Source: Panax quinquefolius (taxonomy: Eukaryota > Streptophyta > Magnoliopsida > Apiales > Araliaceae). Taken from it: DNA of 64,000 nucleotides. A model generated the notes under the pieces. The model had not been told where the DNA came from. It saw only the letters and a list, made by a program, of their open reading frames with translations, and made no database searches. Positions 10,713-22,324 of the stretch are shown here, piece after piece. The stretch spans positions 41,913,807-41,977,806 of the forward strand of contig CM035170.1 in NCBI GenBank assembly GCA_020205615.1, in the 5' to 3' direction. The position numbers were made by a program, and so were the translations under genes. Positions within the stretch are counted from its first letter, which is position 1. Every line of letters begins with the position of its first letter.

Positions 10713-12858
10713 TGTCGACGCTCAAAAAAAATTCCTTCTTCCTAGGTGTTTCTTACCCTTTTTATTTTCTATGTGGATTTATTTGATCTGAAGGGTGAGA
10801 TTTTTAGGAAATACCGACATATAATGTCGACGATTTGAAAAGATTTGATTTTTATTGGTCCGAATTAGATAGAGTTGCCAATTGATATAAGTTAAATGGT
10901 TGTACTAACTCAACCGAATTTTGAAAGATTTTGCAATATGGTCCAATATTGGACTCTATTTAATTGGTCTTGGAAACTGAGATTCATAGAGTTTTGGGGC
11001 TTGATTAAGCAGGGGGGAAGGTGTTAGGCACCCCCCGACTTCCGTGAAACACGGTTACCACGCTTTTTTATTCCCTAGTTTGTGTATATGTATGTGTGTA
11101 TTACAGTTAATTTGGCTTAAGTGCTTTATTTGAAAGTAGTGTTATGCCTCATTTACGCCTATATACAAAGGGTTTGATTTAGCGAAAAGTTCAGTTTTAA
11201 GCAAAGAATATAAAAGTGATGTTTTGAAAATAGGTTTTCAAACCCTTATGCTCACATAGGAATCGAGGTCTTTAATACTTCAATTTTATTCTGTATTCGG
11301 CTTGATTTGATTTTTATTCTCGAGATGCAAAACATCTTCGACAAAATAATATATATAAGTGTCGGGCTCCTTATGGGCATGAAAGCCATAAAAGTGTGCC
11401 TGAGCACCACACATAGGATTTTCATTATCACAGGGTCCTTAAATCAGGATAACAGTTTTAAGTTCCTAGATTTACAATTACATAATTTGCAAGCTAGTTG
11501 TATAACTGAAGAGTGTCCATCGTGGGAACCAAATCTAGGTTTATGAATTGATTCGTAGATCATGTAGCTCCTAGGCTCAAATAATATCACATAAATAGCC
11601 TACGTAACAAATATAATGTAATAAAAACATATTTACACTAAACATCGCAAAACTAAAGGATTCATCAGTCAAATCCTTGTATACACGTAGCCAAAGCTTC
11701 CAGTATCCTCTAGATACAAATCTATGGCCACGTGGTCACTAAATATTTACAAAAGAACTAGAAAGAAAACTAAATTTGTACAGATCTTAGCCATTCTAGC
11801 TTCCAGGTTCAAGTTTTACAACTTTTGAACCGGTCAAAAGCTAGATCTGGCTAGATCTAGTACAGATCTAGTCAATACAACTTAAATATTAACTATTTAT
11901 AAGAAATGAACGGTTAAAACTTCAGATCTGACGAATATTGACTACTAAAAAAGTATATACAACATTTATATACGTATTAGAGTAAGCGAAAAGAGTATAT
12001 TTGGAGAAATCTTATAGCCAAGCATGAGAATGGCTATCGAGCGACTTTAAGCACCTCAAAACTCATTTTCCACCGGTTAAAACTTGATAAGTTGTACTAT
12101 GTATGTATATGAGTGTTTACAAAGGAGTTTTACAAAGATTGAATGAAAGAAAAGCCACATATAGCTCTCAAATGGCCTGATTTCTCTCTCCCAAACCCTT
12201 TCTCTCTTTTCTCATACAAATGAGCTGGGGGAGGGGTATATATAGACCCGATCTGCCGCGTCTACGTACGGCTAGTCCTGGTGGGCCCTATTATCTTGAA
12301 GTACGTGCACTATAACCAACGCTTTAAACCTTCATAACTTTCAATCTAGGAATTCGATGGAGGCATGCTATACCTTTTCGAAAAGCCCTTTTTGAGAGCT
12401 ACGTAATGATATGGGGCTTGACCGTTTCTGAATCCGGGAATACGGGTCCATGACCAGATCTTTAAGTCTTCGCAGTCTGTCCGTTGAGCTATCTTGTGCT
12501 ATTTTCAATCGGGATTGTTGCTATGGTTCTGCATAACCTTCTTCATGGTAATTTAATTTGATTTGATGTTGAGTTGGCAAAATTACTCTTTTGCCCTTCC
12601 GAGTTGATTTTCGGGCTTGATATGCTGCAGCTAACTTTCGTCAGGGTTATCTCCGGGGTTTGACTGTTGTTGACTTATGTCCTTCCTTAAGGTTTTCTCT
12701 GAAGTTAACTTGATGATTTCTCGGAGTTGCCTCCGGGGGTCTGGTTTGATGATTTAGACTTCCAAAGCTATCTCTAGAAGATAAAAGACAATTTTGCTCT
12801 CTTGCATGGTCAGTAATAGAAATACGAAATTTCAAGTGTCTAAACTTTAGAAGCGACA
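10713..12858 (-). repeat. 5' LTR of TAT1 (2146 bp)
   Basis: On the minus strand it starts TGTCGCTTC at 12858 and ends GAGCGTCGACA at 10713, giving 5-bp terminal inverted repeats TGTCG/CGACA. A primer site follows directly. At 11011-11036 the plus strand reads AGGGGGGAAGGTGTTAGGCA then CCCCCC, able to form a short GC hairpin. The 79-codon frame at 11307-11546 lies inside the LTR and has no recognisable domain. The other LTR is outside the window, so length and age cannot be checked. Confidence 0.75.
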
Positions 12859-15180
12859 TTTAGTATCTGCCTCAGAGTTGTTACTTGAATAATTTGCCTT
12901 ATTTGTTTTAGTAGAAATTGACTTATCCTTATTCTTAAAACCTTTGTCATTTTTATGAGCCTTCTTCTTATGGAATCCAATGGTAGTCAAATGAGCAACA
13001 TTAGGTTTTTCAATTTTAAGTCTTTCTTCTTCTTGGATGCACATGGCGATTAACTCACTCATCTTTCACTTTTCTTTCTGCGTGTTATAATTGATCTTAA
13101 ATGGATCAAACTGTTGTTGGTTGATTTCGCAACCAATAAACACGCGCAAGTATACACGGTCAATAAGTAATAAAAAGTAAGTAAGTTGTCGATCACATAA
13201 AGAATTATCTTTAATGATTAACCAAGTACTAACTTTATATCTTCTCAATCTTATTTAAATAATTGATTGAAGGGAGAAAAGTTAAAGACTACAATTACAC
13301 TACATAATATAAATAAATAACATACATAGATAGTTAAGGAGCTAAGAACACAATATCCCCACATAAGCATTTTGTCGAACACTTGGCGTGCGATGCTTCA
13401 TTTGCATCTCCTAACTATCTAATTGATCACAATGGTCAATATGATTTGTCAACCGAGAATTCTAAGTATTCATAAGCCTTTTTCGATGGTCAAATGAGTA
13501 TCCCCTTTCTAAATAAATCACAATATTCCTATGTGAAATAAATTAGACAAAGAGTCATTAAGAATATCATCTCATAATGGTTACACATGGCACATGGGTA
13601 TATTCCTATCCTATATGCAAATTATGTATTCAATCCTAACTAAGAATAATAAGCATAATCACATGTCAATATATTCAAGGTCCAAATCTACAATCCATTT
13701 TCCAATTTTAAATAGATTACCAAGCTAATTACCAATTCCTTTGCAATTAAACATTAAGCTCAAAATGCAATGAGCCAACTCATATGGTGTCAATCAAAAG
13801 GACCAAAAATTCAATTAAAACTAAGAATTGGGTTCAATTACAATCACAGATCCAAAACTAATAATTTCATTGAGGAAAAAGAGAGAAAAAGAATGACTTC
13901 CCCTAATTGTTGGTTGAAGCTCCTCCATTGTTGTTGTTGAAGCTCTTGAAGAACCATGGCCTCCTCTATCTTTTATTCCCTCTCTTATGCTAGGAAATGA
14001 AGAACAATGAGGGAATTGAAGGAATGAGGTAATAGGGTCATTAGGTTATGCATTTAAGAGTTGAAATATGTCAAAAATCTTTGTCGGTCTTTGCTGCGCC
14101 TTGATTTAAAACAAAAGCAGTGATCTGGCGCGCTCAAATGGGCCGAAATTTGATCTTGCTTGAGAACCTTAACGCCTTGCTTCTTTGAGTTCCTCGAAAT
14201 ACTGGATAGAGAAATACTAAAATTGGCCCTGAAGTGACTGCAATGCAAATGTCAGTTGACAATTTCTAGATTTGACACCCATTAGGAAAACATCAATAAC
14301 TCTTGCATCCGAACTTGATTGAGGCGATTCAAGATATTACATACAGACAAGAGGTAGATATAGAAATTTCATTCTTTAGTCTTTGAGAGATAATAGCCGG
14401 ATCATGGCCAAAATAAGGCCTCAAAGGACTGCTATGTCAATGGCAAACCGAAAATGCTAATTTGACAAAATGACACTTATTCAAATTCTTACAAAACAAA
14501 GGAAAAACACATTAAATACATACAAAAAATATAAAAGCAATATAAAACTACATTATACAACAATTAGATAAAAACACCTTAAACTAAATGAACTAGCTTA
14601 GGATTTACAAATTATCAAACACAAAATTACCTAATTTGTGTATATAAAACACAATCATCAACTATGCAGGAAGAGAAGTCATAATGAAGTGGACAAGAAA
14701 ACCCTTAGAAATTGCCATGTCCATACCCTTTAATTTAAAGGCCTTGTTATTCATCATCATAATGTGTTCGCGCAGTCCACTAATCCCATCATACCTAATA
14801 GTGAGCATTTTCAAAATAAGGGTACTTGCATGAGTTTTAGAAGAACAATTAAATTGTTCCTCGGCCGAAGTTAAGTATTCTTTAGCATTCTCAAAGTCAG
14901 GAATGGCTCCTCGAATGACTGTTGTGATAGAGTTTTTCATAATCATAAGGGACATGCGGTTGGATCGCTCCCACTTTTTATAAATAGTCTTTTGCTCAAT
15001 TGAGCTAACAGCTGTAAATGGAGCAGGAAGATCCACTCGTAATGCATAGTCCAAATCCATAACGTTGAGAATAATTTTTATTTGCTCTTTCAAAGTAGTA
15101 AAATTAGTTCCATCCAAGGCTTCAATTCCAGAGAGATACCCAAGAATATTAATTGGAGTCGATGCTGAAATATAATCATG
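12859..15180 (-). pseudogene. COP1 gag (UBN2-type), split by solo LTR S2
   Basis: The 5' block at about 15180-14662 shows LDGTNFTTLKEQIKIIL, EEQFNCSSKTHASTLILKML and a C-terminal MTSLPA, typical of Copia Gag. After the 1546-bp solo LTR the match resumes at 13109 (FDPFKINYNTQKEK) and continues at 13062 with MSELIAMCIQEEERLKIEKP and a Lys/Asn-rich tail. It stops at 12859, where TAT1 begins, before the zinc knuckle. The original glutamine codon at the insertion site is now TAG in one duplicated copy and CAG in the other. Another stop lies near 13066. The N-terminus runs upstream of 15117 without a clear ATG; an intron acceptor at about 15164 (ATATTTCAG) is possible. Confidence 0.82.
13115..14660 (-). 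repeat. S2: solo LTR of an Athila-like family (1546 bp)
   Basis: On the minus strand it starts TGATGATTG at 14660 and ends ACCAACA at 13115. It shares the CGCAAGTATAC block (near 13143) and general layout with the LTRs of ATH1 and S1. There is no internal region on either side. The flanks on the plus strand are ACTGT (13110-13114) and ACTAT (14661-14665), a 5-bp duplication with one C/T difference. The interrupted COP1 gag reads on across it, which confirms the boundaries. The 64-codon frame at 14054-14248 lies inside and is not supported. Confidence 0.88.
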
Positions 15181-15189
15181 CTCATAAGT

Positions 15190-16719
15190 AAGCTTACAAA
15201 AAACTAAAAGAAATCCATAATGTATAATAATAATTAATAATTAATCATAATAAAAACCAATTTTAGGGCAAGTATTTAGTTACATAAAATCTATTTACAA
15301 CACACAAAAATAAATTTTAAATAGATGTTGATGCATAATTATCAATCTTTCATTGGTCCAATTAATAATATGCTAATAACATCCCCAAAAAAATTAATGC
15401 ACAATACATTTATCCACGCATCACCGTTGGGCAGAAACGAAATAAACATGTTACTTATGCAATAAAATTTCATTTAATAAATTCTAAATCTAATTTTTCG
15501 TTGGGTAAAATTAAAATATTCATTTATTAAATGTAACATTATGTGACTTTTTCTTAATATTTAATTGTCTCAATTAATAACCCTCCGTTGGGTTGATTAT
15601 TAATTTTAACAATAAAAGAGTCACGCATACATGTACATTATTATGATCAAACTCAATTTTGTTTAAAAATATATTAATCAAGTTTGAAAAGTAACATTAT
15701 TTATAATTTACATATAACAACTTAAAATCCCTAATAATATATCACATCATCATGTCTTAGAATCTTAAATTAAAATATATAATTACTGAACATGAATTGA
15801 TTATCACGTTAATTTAAACTTGAATACATGAGGGCATAAGAATATCATAATATTATCTAGACATAATAAGTAATAAATCTAACATATAATATTTTAATAT
15901 TTATGTCTAGGATGTTCACCATAATATTATATTAAAATAAACTTGCATGAACAGTGCATAATTTGTGGGAACATTATATATATGCAGAATACATGAAGTT
16001 TAATACATAAGACATGATTCCGAAGTGATTGAAACAAAATACATGACATGTTATAAAGAAGTATAACATGATTGAATAAAGCAGTATAACGTTCTTTAAT
16101 ATTATGTTATGCGAAAACAGGAACATGACTATTCTAAATTCTGCGAAATTATAATTATATATCTATGCAAGAATTATATATATGTTTCAAATTTTGAAAC
16201 ATGATTCTATTCAAGAGATTCTGCGGAATTAAAACTTTGGTATAATAAAGTAATTAATTTATTCTATGCAATAATGTAACCATGCTCTTATGCCAGATGT
16301 TAAATAAATTATATCAGAATGTGTTATTACATAGAATAAAATCAATTAATTGATTAGGTACGTACATGAATTTAGAGAAGACATCTTATATGTATTACGC
16401 ATCTGCTGCGCTTAAGGGTGAAGGTCTTCAATTGTCTCTCTCAATCTTATGATGGATGTATAGGTGTGTATAAAGTTCTTGAGACGACAATTGGGACCAA
16501 ACCCTAACTATTTTATTTATAGAATAGCTAAGGGTCATAATCATTCATCAAGATTATGAAACCCTATGGCTCATTATGCCAAATACTATTAGAAATATTA
16601 TTTATAGGCCACATAATTAATTACCAAACTCATAAATAAAGTGATTAAATTAATACAATATGTAAGCCCAATAATTACATAAATAGTAGAGGCCACATAA
16701 AAAATAAAATATTCTAACA
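15190..16719 (-). repeat. LTR and leader region of COP1 (inner boundary unresolved)
   Basis: On the minus strand the LTR starts TGTTAGAATATTTTATT at 16719, preceded by the polypurine tract CCAAGTGGGAATA (16720-16732). A TATA box lies at 16514-16521. The LTR end and primer site could not be placed: the usual Copia TGGTATCAGAGC is not seen. The rest, to about 15190, is AT-rich leader with a possible intron and three CGTTGGG motifs at 15425-15431, 15499-15505 and 15586-15592 in potential hairpins. No coding sequence is seen. Confidence 0.6.
16514..16521 (-). promoter_or_regulatory. TATA box of the COP1 LTR
   Basis: On the minus strand TATAAATA lies about 200 bases into the LTR and is followed by AGGGTTTGG and a CT/GA-rich stretch, as in many plant LTR promoters. 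Position only; activity is not shown. Confidence 0.5.
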
Positions 16720-17104
16720 TATTCCCACTTGGCCGAAATATTATTTATATACAAAACATAACACTTACAATCATTAATTTGTCCAAGTATTAATTTAATG
16801 ACTAAATCTTGTTCAAATAAAAACACCAATGCGAATTAATACAATATTTGTGTCACTGTTAACGGAAGATCCCCATTAGTTACACAATTAGTACTTTTAT
16901 TAGAACAAAGATTAACATTAAGCATAATAGGTATGAATAGAGTTTACATAAGTGGTAATAGATTAAACTCATTCATATGGTCCAAAACATAATTGTTTGC
17001 TCACAAGTTCTCAAGTGTGCACAATAAAGAGAATATCAAACCATAAACAAAATGTGAAGTTCAAAACAACGAGCTCAAAAAATGTTGTCTTACATCAAAA
17101 TAAC

Positions 17105-17618
17105 TCAGTAATTAAGACTACCACTTAAACACATGACGGCAACATGCTCTAAAAAGAGCTTGGGTGGTAAGTCTTTCGTAAGTGGATCCGCTAACATCTT
17201 ATGCGTACTAATATACTTAATGACAACGCTTTGATCTTCAACTCTTTCAATGACAAATAAATTTTTAGTGTCGAGGTATAGTCCAGCACCACTCGAACTG
17301 GTGTTGTTGGAAAAACTAACAACAGAATTATTATCACAAAATACTTTCAATGGCCTTGAAATGGAATCTACAACCTTAAGTCCTGAAATAAGATTCCTCA
17401 ATAATATGGCGTGACAAGTAGCATGATAACAAGCCACATATTACCATCATCATGGAAGTGGTAGTTAACTCATGCTTATGACTTCTCCACAAAATAGGAC
17501 CTCTTAAAAGCATAAAGATGTACCCCTAATGTAGATTTCTTTTCATCTTTACACTTAGAAAAATTAGAATCAGAATAACCAACAACTTCAAGTTTATATG
17601 TTTTTCTAAATGTAAGCA
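17105..17618 (-). pseudogene. COP1 RNase H, C-terminal part of pol
   Basis: The minus strand shows LEVVGYSDSNFSKCKDEKKS near 17595-17540, then a frame break and GLKVVDSISRPLKVFCDNNS and HKMLADPLTKDLPPKLFLEH, ending at 17105. These are the Copia RNase H and C-terminal motifs (YSDSDF, CDN, DxLTK types). A stop and a frameshift occur at about 17440-17470. About 370 bases of non-coding sequence follow, ending in the polypurine tract at 16720-16732. Coding is cut at about 17618 by the LTR of COP2. Confidence 0.85.
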
Positions 17619-18556
17619 TGATATGGATTTATTTTTTATATTTTGATAATAACAATAATTGGGAAATAAGATAATTAAATTAGAATCCTCTCCATAGGTT
17701 TTATTTTTGTGTCGAAATTTTATTTACTTGGACCAAAAATGTTTTCTAAATTGAACTAATATTTACCTAACCTTCATAATTTAATATCAAGTGTTAAAAA
17801 TATTATTTCACAAAATAAAATTTCTCCAAGGCAAGGAGTATTCCTATTTTATTTCAAAATTTATTACATTCAAGCTTTCAAAATTATTTCACATAAAGGG
17901 GCAAAAAGAAATCCCACCAAAATTATTTACATGCACCCATGCAAAAATTATTTATATGCGTACATGATTTTTAAAGTGCATGTGTGTGTTCATGAGCAAA
18001 ATGAAAAGGAAAAGAGAAGGCTAGTATTTAATTCCTTAAGGTCACTCATTTTGATACAAAGGTTTTCATGTTCGTTCATGTGCTGGCAAGTTTTAATTTT
18101 GGAAAACCAATTGAACATGTGGTCTTATTAAGCATTTAATACATTCAAAGTATGAAAAATTTTCAAAGGACCTTAACCTTTGAAATTCGGATGGTCTGCC
18201 TACTAAAACAATCCGTGTGATCCAAATTTGCTAAACTCATCTGAACCTTACATTTTAACTAAATGAATTTCAGCCTTTGATTTTTCAAAATGACAATTTT
18301 GCCCTAAGCTTGAAAATCCGATAAATAGGAAGCTTTTCTTCATTCCAAAATTACCAATTCACTATCAAAGAAAAGGCTTACTCTTTGCCTACATTCTCTC
18401 TAAAGCTTTAATCTCTCTTTGTTACTTCTAAATTCTGATTATTTGAAGAAGAGAAAAATTGATCACAAGTACTTGAGATAAGTTCTTTAAATTGCTTGAT
18501 TAAATCATCTCCTACTTGTTTATTGTTATAGATATAAAAATATACATAGTTCTACA

Positions 18557-18559
<3 letters not shown>

Positions 18560-18593
<34 letters not shown>
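18560..18593. repeat. (TA)n microsatellite
   Basis: About 16 TA units in the COP2 LTR, directly before the 130-bp tandem array. Confidence 0.95.
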
Positions 18594-18595
<2 letters not shown>

Positions 18596-18603
18596 CATCT
18601 ACT

Positions 18604-18990
18604 TATTATTTATATAAATATCGTAAAGTAGACGCATACTTGATCGACCCCGAAATACTTCTCATAGAGAACTATTCGGCTTGTCCTCGAAATTCAAGTC
18701 ATCTATCGAAAATATTTATATAAGTATCTCATATATTTATTATTTATATAAATATCGTAAAGTAGATTATACTTGATCGACCCCGAAATACTTCTCATAG
18801 AGAACTATTTGGCATGTCCTTGAAACTCAAGTAGTCTATCGAAAATATTTATATAAATACTTTATATATCCATTATTTATATAAATATCATAGATTAACA
18901 CTTGATCGACCCTAAAATACTTCTCATAGAGAACTATTCGGCATGTCCTTTAAACTCAAGTAGCTTATCAAAAATATTTATATAAATATA
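18604..18990 (+). repeat. Three-copy tandem repeat, period about 130 bp
   Basis: The core ACTTGATCGACCCCGAAATA with CTTCTCATAGAGAACTATT occurs at 18638, 18771 and 18900, so periods are 133 and 129. Each unit also carries TTATTTATATAAATATC and ends with a TATCGAAAATATTTATATAA-like stretch. The copies differ by scattered substitutions and small gaps. It lies downstream of the presumed TATA box, so it may be transcribed as part of the LTR RNA. Confidence 0.9.
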
Positions 18991-20165
18991 CAACTGTGAA
19001 AAATTATAAATTTGGTAAGTACTTAGACACCGAAACAATTTGAATTTTTTTCACCCTTGAATATATGATAGCGTGAATTGTTCAAACGGTCTTTAAAATC
19101 CTAAGTGGCCTTCTTTTTATTTTATTCACATAATAGATAAAATATCTTTATATATCCTTTGAGTTAAATAAATATATTTGGTATATCAAATATTGTTTAA
19201 TTGATTTACTTTGTATACTTGATATATGTCATCACAAATCATTTTAGTATAGATTCATTCATATTATTTGAAATTAAATTTATACTTTAAATCCATAAAA
19301 AACGCATTCTTTATTATAAAGAATAAATAATTAGATTATAAACTTGCATTAAACTAAATATTTGTTTATTCAATCATTGTTTTTACACACTTAAAATTTA
19401 TTCATCTGCTTGATCAAGAAGCATTTTTACACATATAAAAGTTTTTAAACTTTTATAACTGAGTCAAAATTTACATTTTCTTACACAAGAAGTAAATTAT
19501 CATAAAAGTCTTTAAACTTTTTGATCTTTAATTTCTATCTGCATATTTAAGAAGCATCAATTTATACTAAATTTTATCTGCTTATTTAAGAAGCACATCA
19601 TTGTAAAATCTTTTTTAAAAAGAGAAAAAGTTAGAGTTAGTTTATTTTATGTACCTGTGAGAAAAATGAGTAATTCTTCGACCAAGATCAGAGTCCTAGA
19701 GAGGTGAGCTGGGAGTTAGGTCTCTAGTGAACTTGTGAGGTGAGGAAGAGGCTGTTGTTTCAAGACCAGATCATAGAATATAACTAAACTCAAATGAAGG
19801 TACAACTAAGCTTGAGGAAAGAGCTGGGAGCTTGCTGTCCAAGATAGGTAGTTGTGAAAAGTTGAAAGTTTGTATATAAAACTTTGTAAAAGCTTCTCCG
19901 CCTATTGAAGAAGTATTTATTACTGATAGTAATAGGATCTCAAGTCCTGGAGCAGAGCTTGAGACTTGACGTAACAGCATACCTGGGATGTATGTTGTAA
20001 ACTAGACAAATCTCTGAGCATTGTGTGATTGAATTTTTATTATCTTGCATATTAATTTCTAACACTGCAAATTAATCAACTAAAAATTCAAAAAAGCCTA
20101 ATAAAAATATTTAATTTATAATAATCTATTCAACCCTCCTTCTAGATTATTATTGGACTTTCAAT

Positions 20166-20177
20166 TGGTATCAGAGC
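20166..20177 (+). other. COP2 primer-binding site (initiator methionine tRNA type)
   Basis: TGGTATCAGAGC, the usual plant Copia primer site, two bases after the LTR end at 20163 and about 55 bases before the gag ATG at 20232. Confidence 0.93.
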
Positions 20178-20231
20178 AGTGCTCTTTAACTTATTTATTG
20201 AGTAAATACAGACATATCTAAGACTATATCC

Positions 20232-20734
20232 ATGGCTTACAATGCTACTGGTTGCAGAGAAAGACTATCTATGTCCAGACATCCACTATTTGATGGAACC
20301 AACTTTGTCATCTGGAAGAACAGATTTAAAATCTATGCCAAGTCACAAGGAATCAAAGTTTGGCCTACAATTGAACGAGGTATAAAAGTTCCAACCAAAA
20401 TTCAAGGAGGAAAAGATTTTTGAGAAAGATATTGATGAATTCACCACTAAAGATGAAGAGGCTATGAATATAGCTTCTAAAGCCGAACAAGTGATGACTA
20501 GTTCTCTCATTGAAAAAGAATACAAAAGAGTTAACAATTGTAAGAGTGCAAAAGAAATCTGGGAAAATATGATTGTAACCTATGAAGGAACCAATCATAT
20601 CAAAGAAACCAAAAAGGATGCTTTAATTCAAGAGTATGAAATTTTCAAGTTTAAAGTAGGAGAAAAGATTATTGATATGGAAACACGCTTTTTCATAATC
20701 ATTGATGAATTGGAACAACAAGGGAAGGCATATA
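20232..20734 (+). pseudogene. COP2 gag, 5' part, cut by ATH2
   Basis: The start is the ATG at 20232 (MAYNATGCRERLSMSRHPLF), followed by DGTNFVIWKNRFKIY, the N-terminal signature of Copia Gag. A frameshift near 20400 moves the reading to a second frame (IASKAEQVMTSSLIEKEYKR, KSAKEIWENMIVTYEGTNHI, KEKIIDM-type region). It is cut at 20734 by the LTR of ATH2. The continuation is found 36 kb away at 56755, where the Gag homology (RILKALPSVWKMKVTAIKE) resumes directly. Confidence 0.9.
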
Positions 20735-22324
20735 TGTTGCCTCTTTTTTTAGTCTTAACAAAAGAGCTCTAATTCATGCAAGCATACATGTGTCAACAAG
20801 CAATACAGAGCAAGTAAAGTATCGATCCCACAAAGAAAGTTGTTTAATTCAAATCACTATGCATTAATTAATTCACTATATTTATATGCTAAAACTAATG
20901 ACTAAGATTGGTTTGTTCTCGAATTGCAAATAATAACTAAAACAATAATAACACGGAATAAATCAAATCTGGAATTATTGGGATCCTAACTTCATTTAAT
21001 ACTTCATTCAATCGCCACTGTCATGCATGACTTGTTCACATATCACAGGAAAGTAGCCAAGAGCACTAAAAGAGTATTAGCCATTTTTCAATGCACTAAG
21101 ACCTACTTACACAGCATCCACGGATGATAGACTCTATGTAATCATCAATATAACCAAAATCACTGTATGTCTATGTGAAATTACAACTATATTGTTTTAA
21201 GTTCAAGCCCTTATTCTAATTTATACGGTGAAACAAAGATATGTCTATCCAGTTCACGAAATACATACCCTATATAACACTACCCTATATAATGTATACT
21301 ATCATGATTATAATCCATATTTGCATGTTCATTGTCAATTCCATACAAATACTGAAACGAATGGTGATCAAGCATTCATACATACAAAACAATCATGATA
21401 GACATCCCATATGATATGTAAAACAATCCAGCATTTAAGCATGCAATCAAACTACATATTAAAATCCGTTAGAATCCCATAATGGAGTTTAGTTCATGAC
21501 TGAACCAAAAGCCATTATGGGATCAAACCTAAACATGATTAATAAATGAGCAACTGAAAGATGAAAGGTAGAAACAATCAAACCCAATTGCTGAATATAA
21601 ATCAATATTCAAATCCTCATAAGAATCCAGCAAATACTAATAATAATATACTATGGTAGAAAAATCCCAAGAAGTAGTAGGAAAGTAGAGTTTTGGCCTC
21701 CTTCTACGTTGGAATCTCTCCCATAGAGTAAACCCTAATTTTTTATGTCAAAAATACGACTAGAGATATCAAAGATACATCTGACACCCGTAAGATATCG
21801 TTTTAAAATATTACAACCCTTAAAAATTGGAAATTAAAATAAAATAAATCAACAAACTTTAGGCCTCACAGCTGCACGACGCTCCTCCAAATTTTTTTAC
21901 TCACATGGTAGAGAGACTTACTGATGAAGTTCTATGTTCAGCCAGGCTCTCATGCGGGCAGCGCCTCGAGCTCTTCTGCTGGCAGCAGCACTCTGCAGAT
22001 CCTTGTTCTTGTTCTGATTCTGTCATGCTACTGTTGCTGCTACTTGTTCATTCACGCTTAATCTCCTTCCATGCTTGGTCTCCTTGCTCCATTGCACCTT
22101 CATGCCATGTATATCCCGCTTTTGCCTTCACGCATCCATTAGCCCCGTGCCCTATAACACCACCAAATTAGTCTGATTCCTACACTTATTCACCAAAAGG
22201 AGTTTTTAAGTTTGCGAAATGCAAATTAACAAGAAATGCAGCTAAAACCTACTAAAAAGTACTTGAGATGGGCATAGTTCGCAGGAATCGGTACTCCATA
22301 AGTAGGTATAAAACCCACTTATCA
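20735..22324 (-). repeat. 3' LTR of ATH2 (1590 bp)
   Basis: On the minus strand it starts TGATAAGTGGGTTTTATACC at 22324 and ends GAGGCAACA at 20735. It matches the 5' LTR (52335-56749 minus S4) closely along its length. Compared with the 5' copy, a stretch near 21880-21980 is shorter: the 5' copy has extra sequence at about 56210-56370. Reading frames such as 21905-22171 are LTR-internal and unsupported. Confidence 0.92.

Larger units (their letters stand above)
7729..12858 (-). mobile_element. TAT1: 5' part of a Tat/Ogre-like Gypsy element, interrupted
   Basis: On the minus strand: 5' LTR (10713-12858), arginine-tRNA-type primer site (10692-10710), a leader split by solo LTR S1, then gag (8755-7729), which is cut by ATH1. 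The rest of TAT1 must lie beyond ATH1, left of the window. The primer site and the gag motifs fit the Tat/Ogre lineage. It is inserted in COP1 gag: COP1 coding stops at 12859, where the LTR begins TGTCG. The flank to match in a duplication test is TTTAG (12859-12863). Confidence 0.78.
12859..17618 (-). mobile_element. COP1: Copia-type element remnant(s), oldest layer of the nest
   Basis: On the minus strand: RNase H C-terminus (17618-17105), then an LTR starting at 16719, then a Copia gag (about 15180-12859). An RNase H followed by LTR and gag in one orientation means that two Copia units share one LTR here, or that one unit recombined. Gag is split by solo LTR S2 and ends where TAT1 is inserted. 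The polymerase side is cut at 17618 by COP2, so the remaining pol should lie beyond COP2, right of the window. Confidence 0.78.
17619..20163 (+). repeat. 5' LTR of COP2 (about 2.5 kb)
   Basis: The right edge is firm: the LTR ends GGACTTTCA two bases before the primer site. The left edge is placed at TGATATGG, where COP1 coding stops, but could be a few bases off. A TATA-like GATAAATAGG lies near 18319. A TA microsatellite and a 130-bp tandem repeat follow at 18560-18990. The rest to 20163 is AT-rich without coding. The 66- and 69-codon frames here (17931-18131 and 19771-19980) have no domains. Confidence 0.68.

Noticed and set aside
21905..22171. Cys/Ser-rich frame, resembling a small secreted protein
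   Set aside because: Inside the ATH2 3' LTR; the matching 5' LTR region (56199-56597) reads differently, as expected of non-coding sequence.
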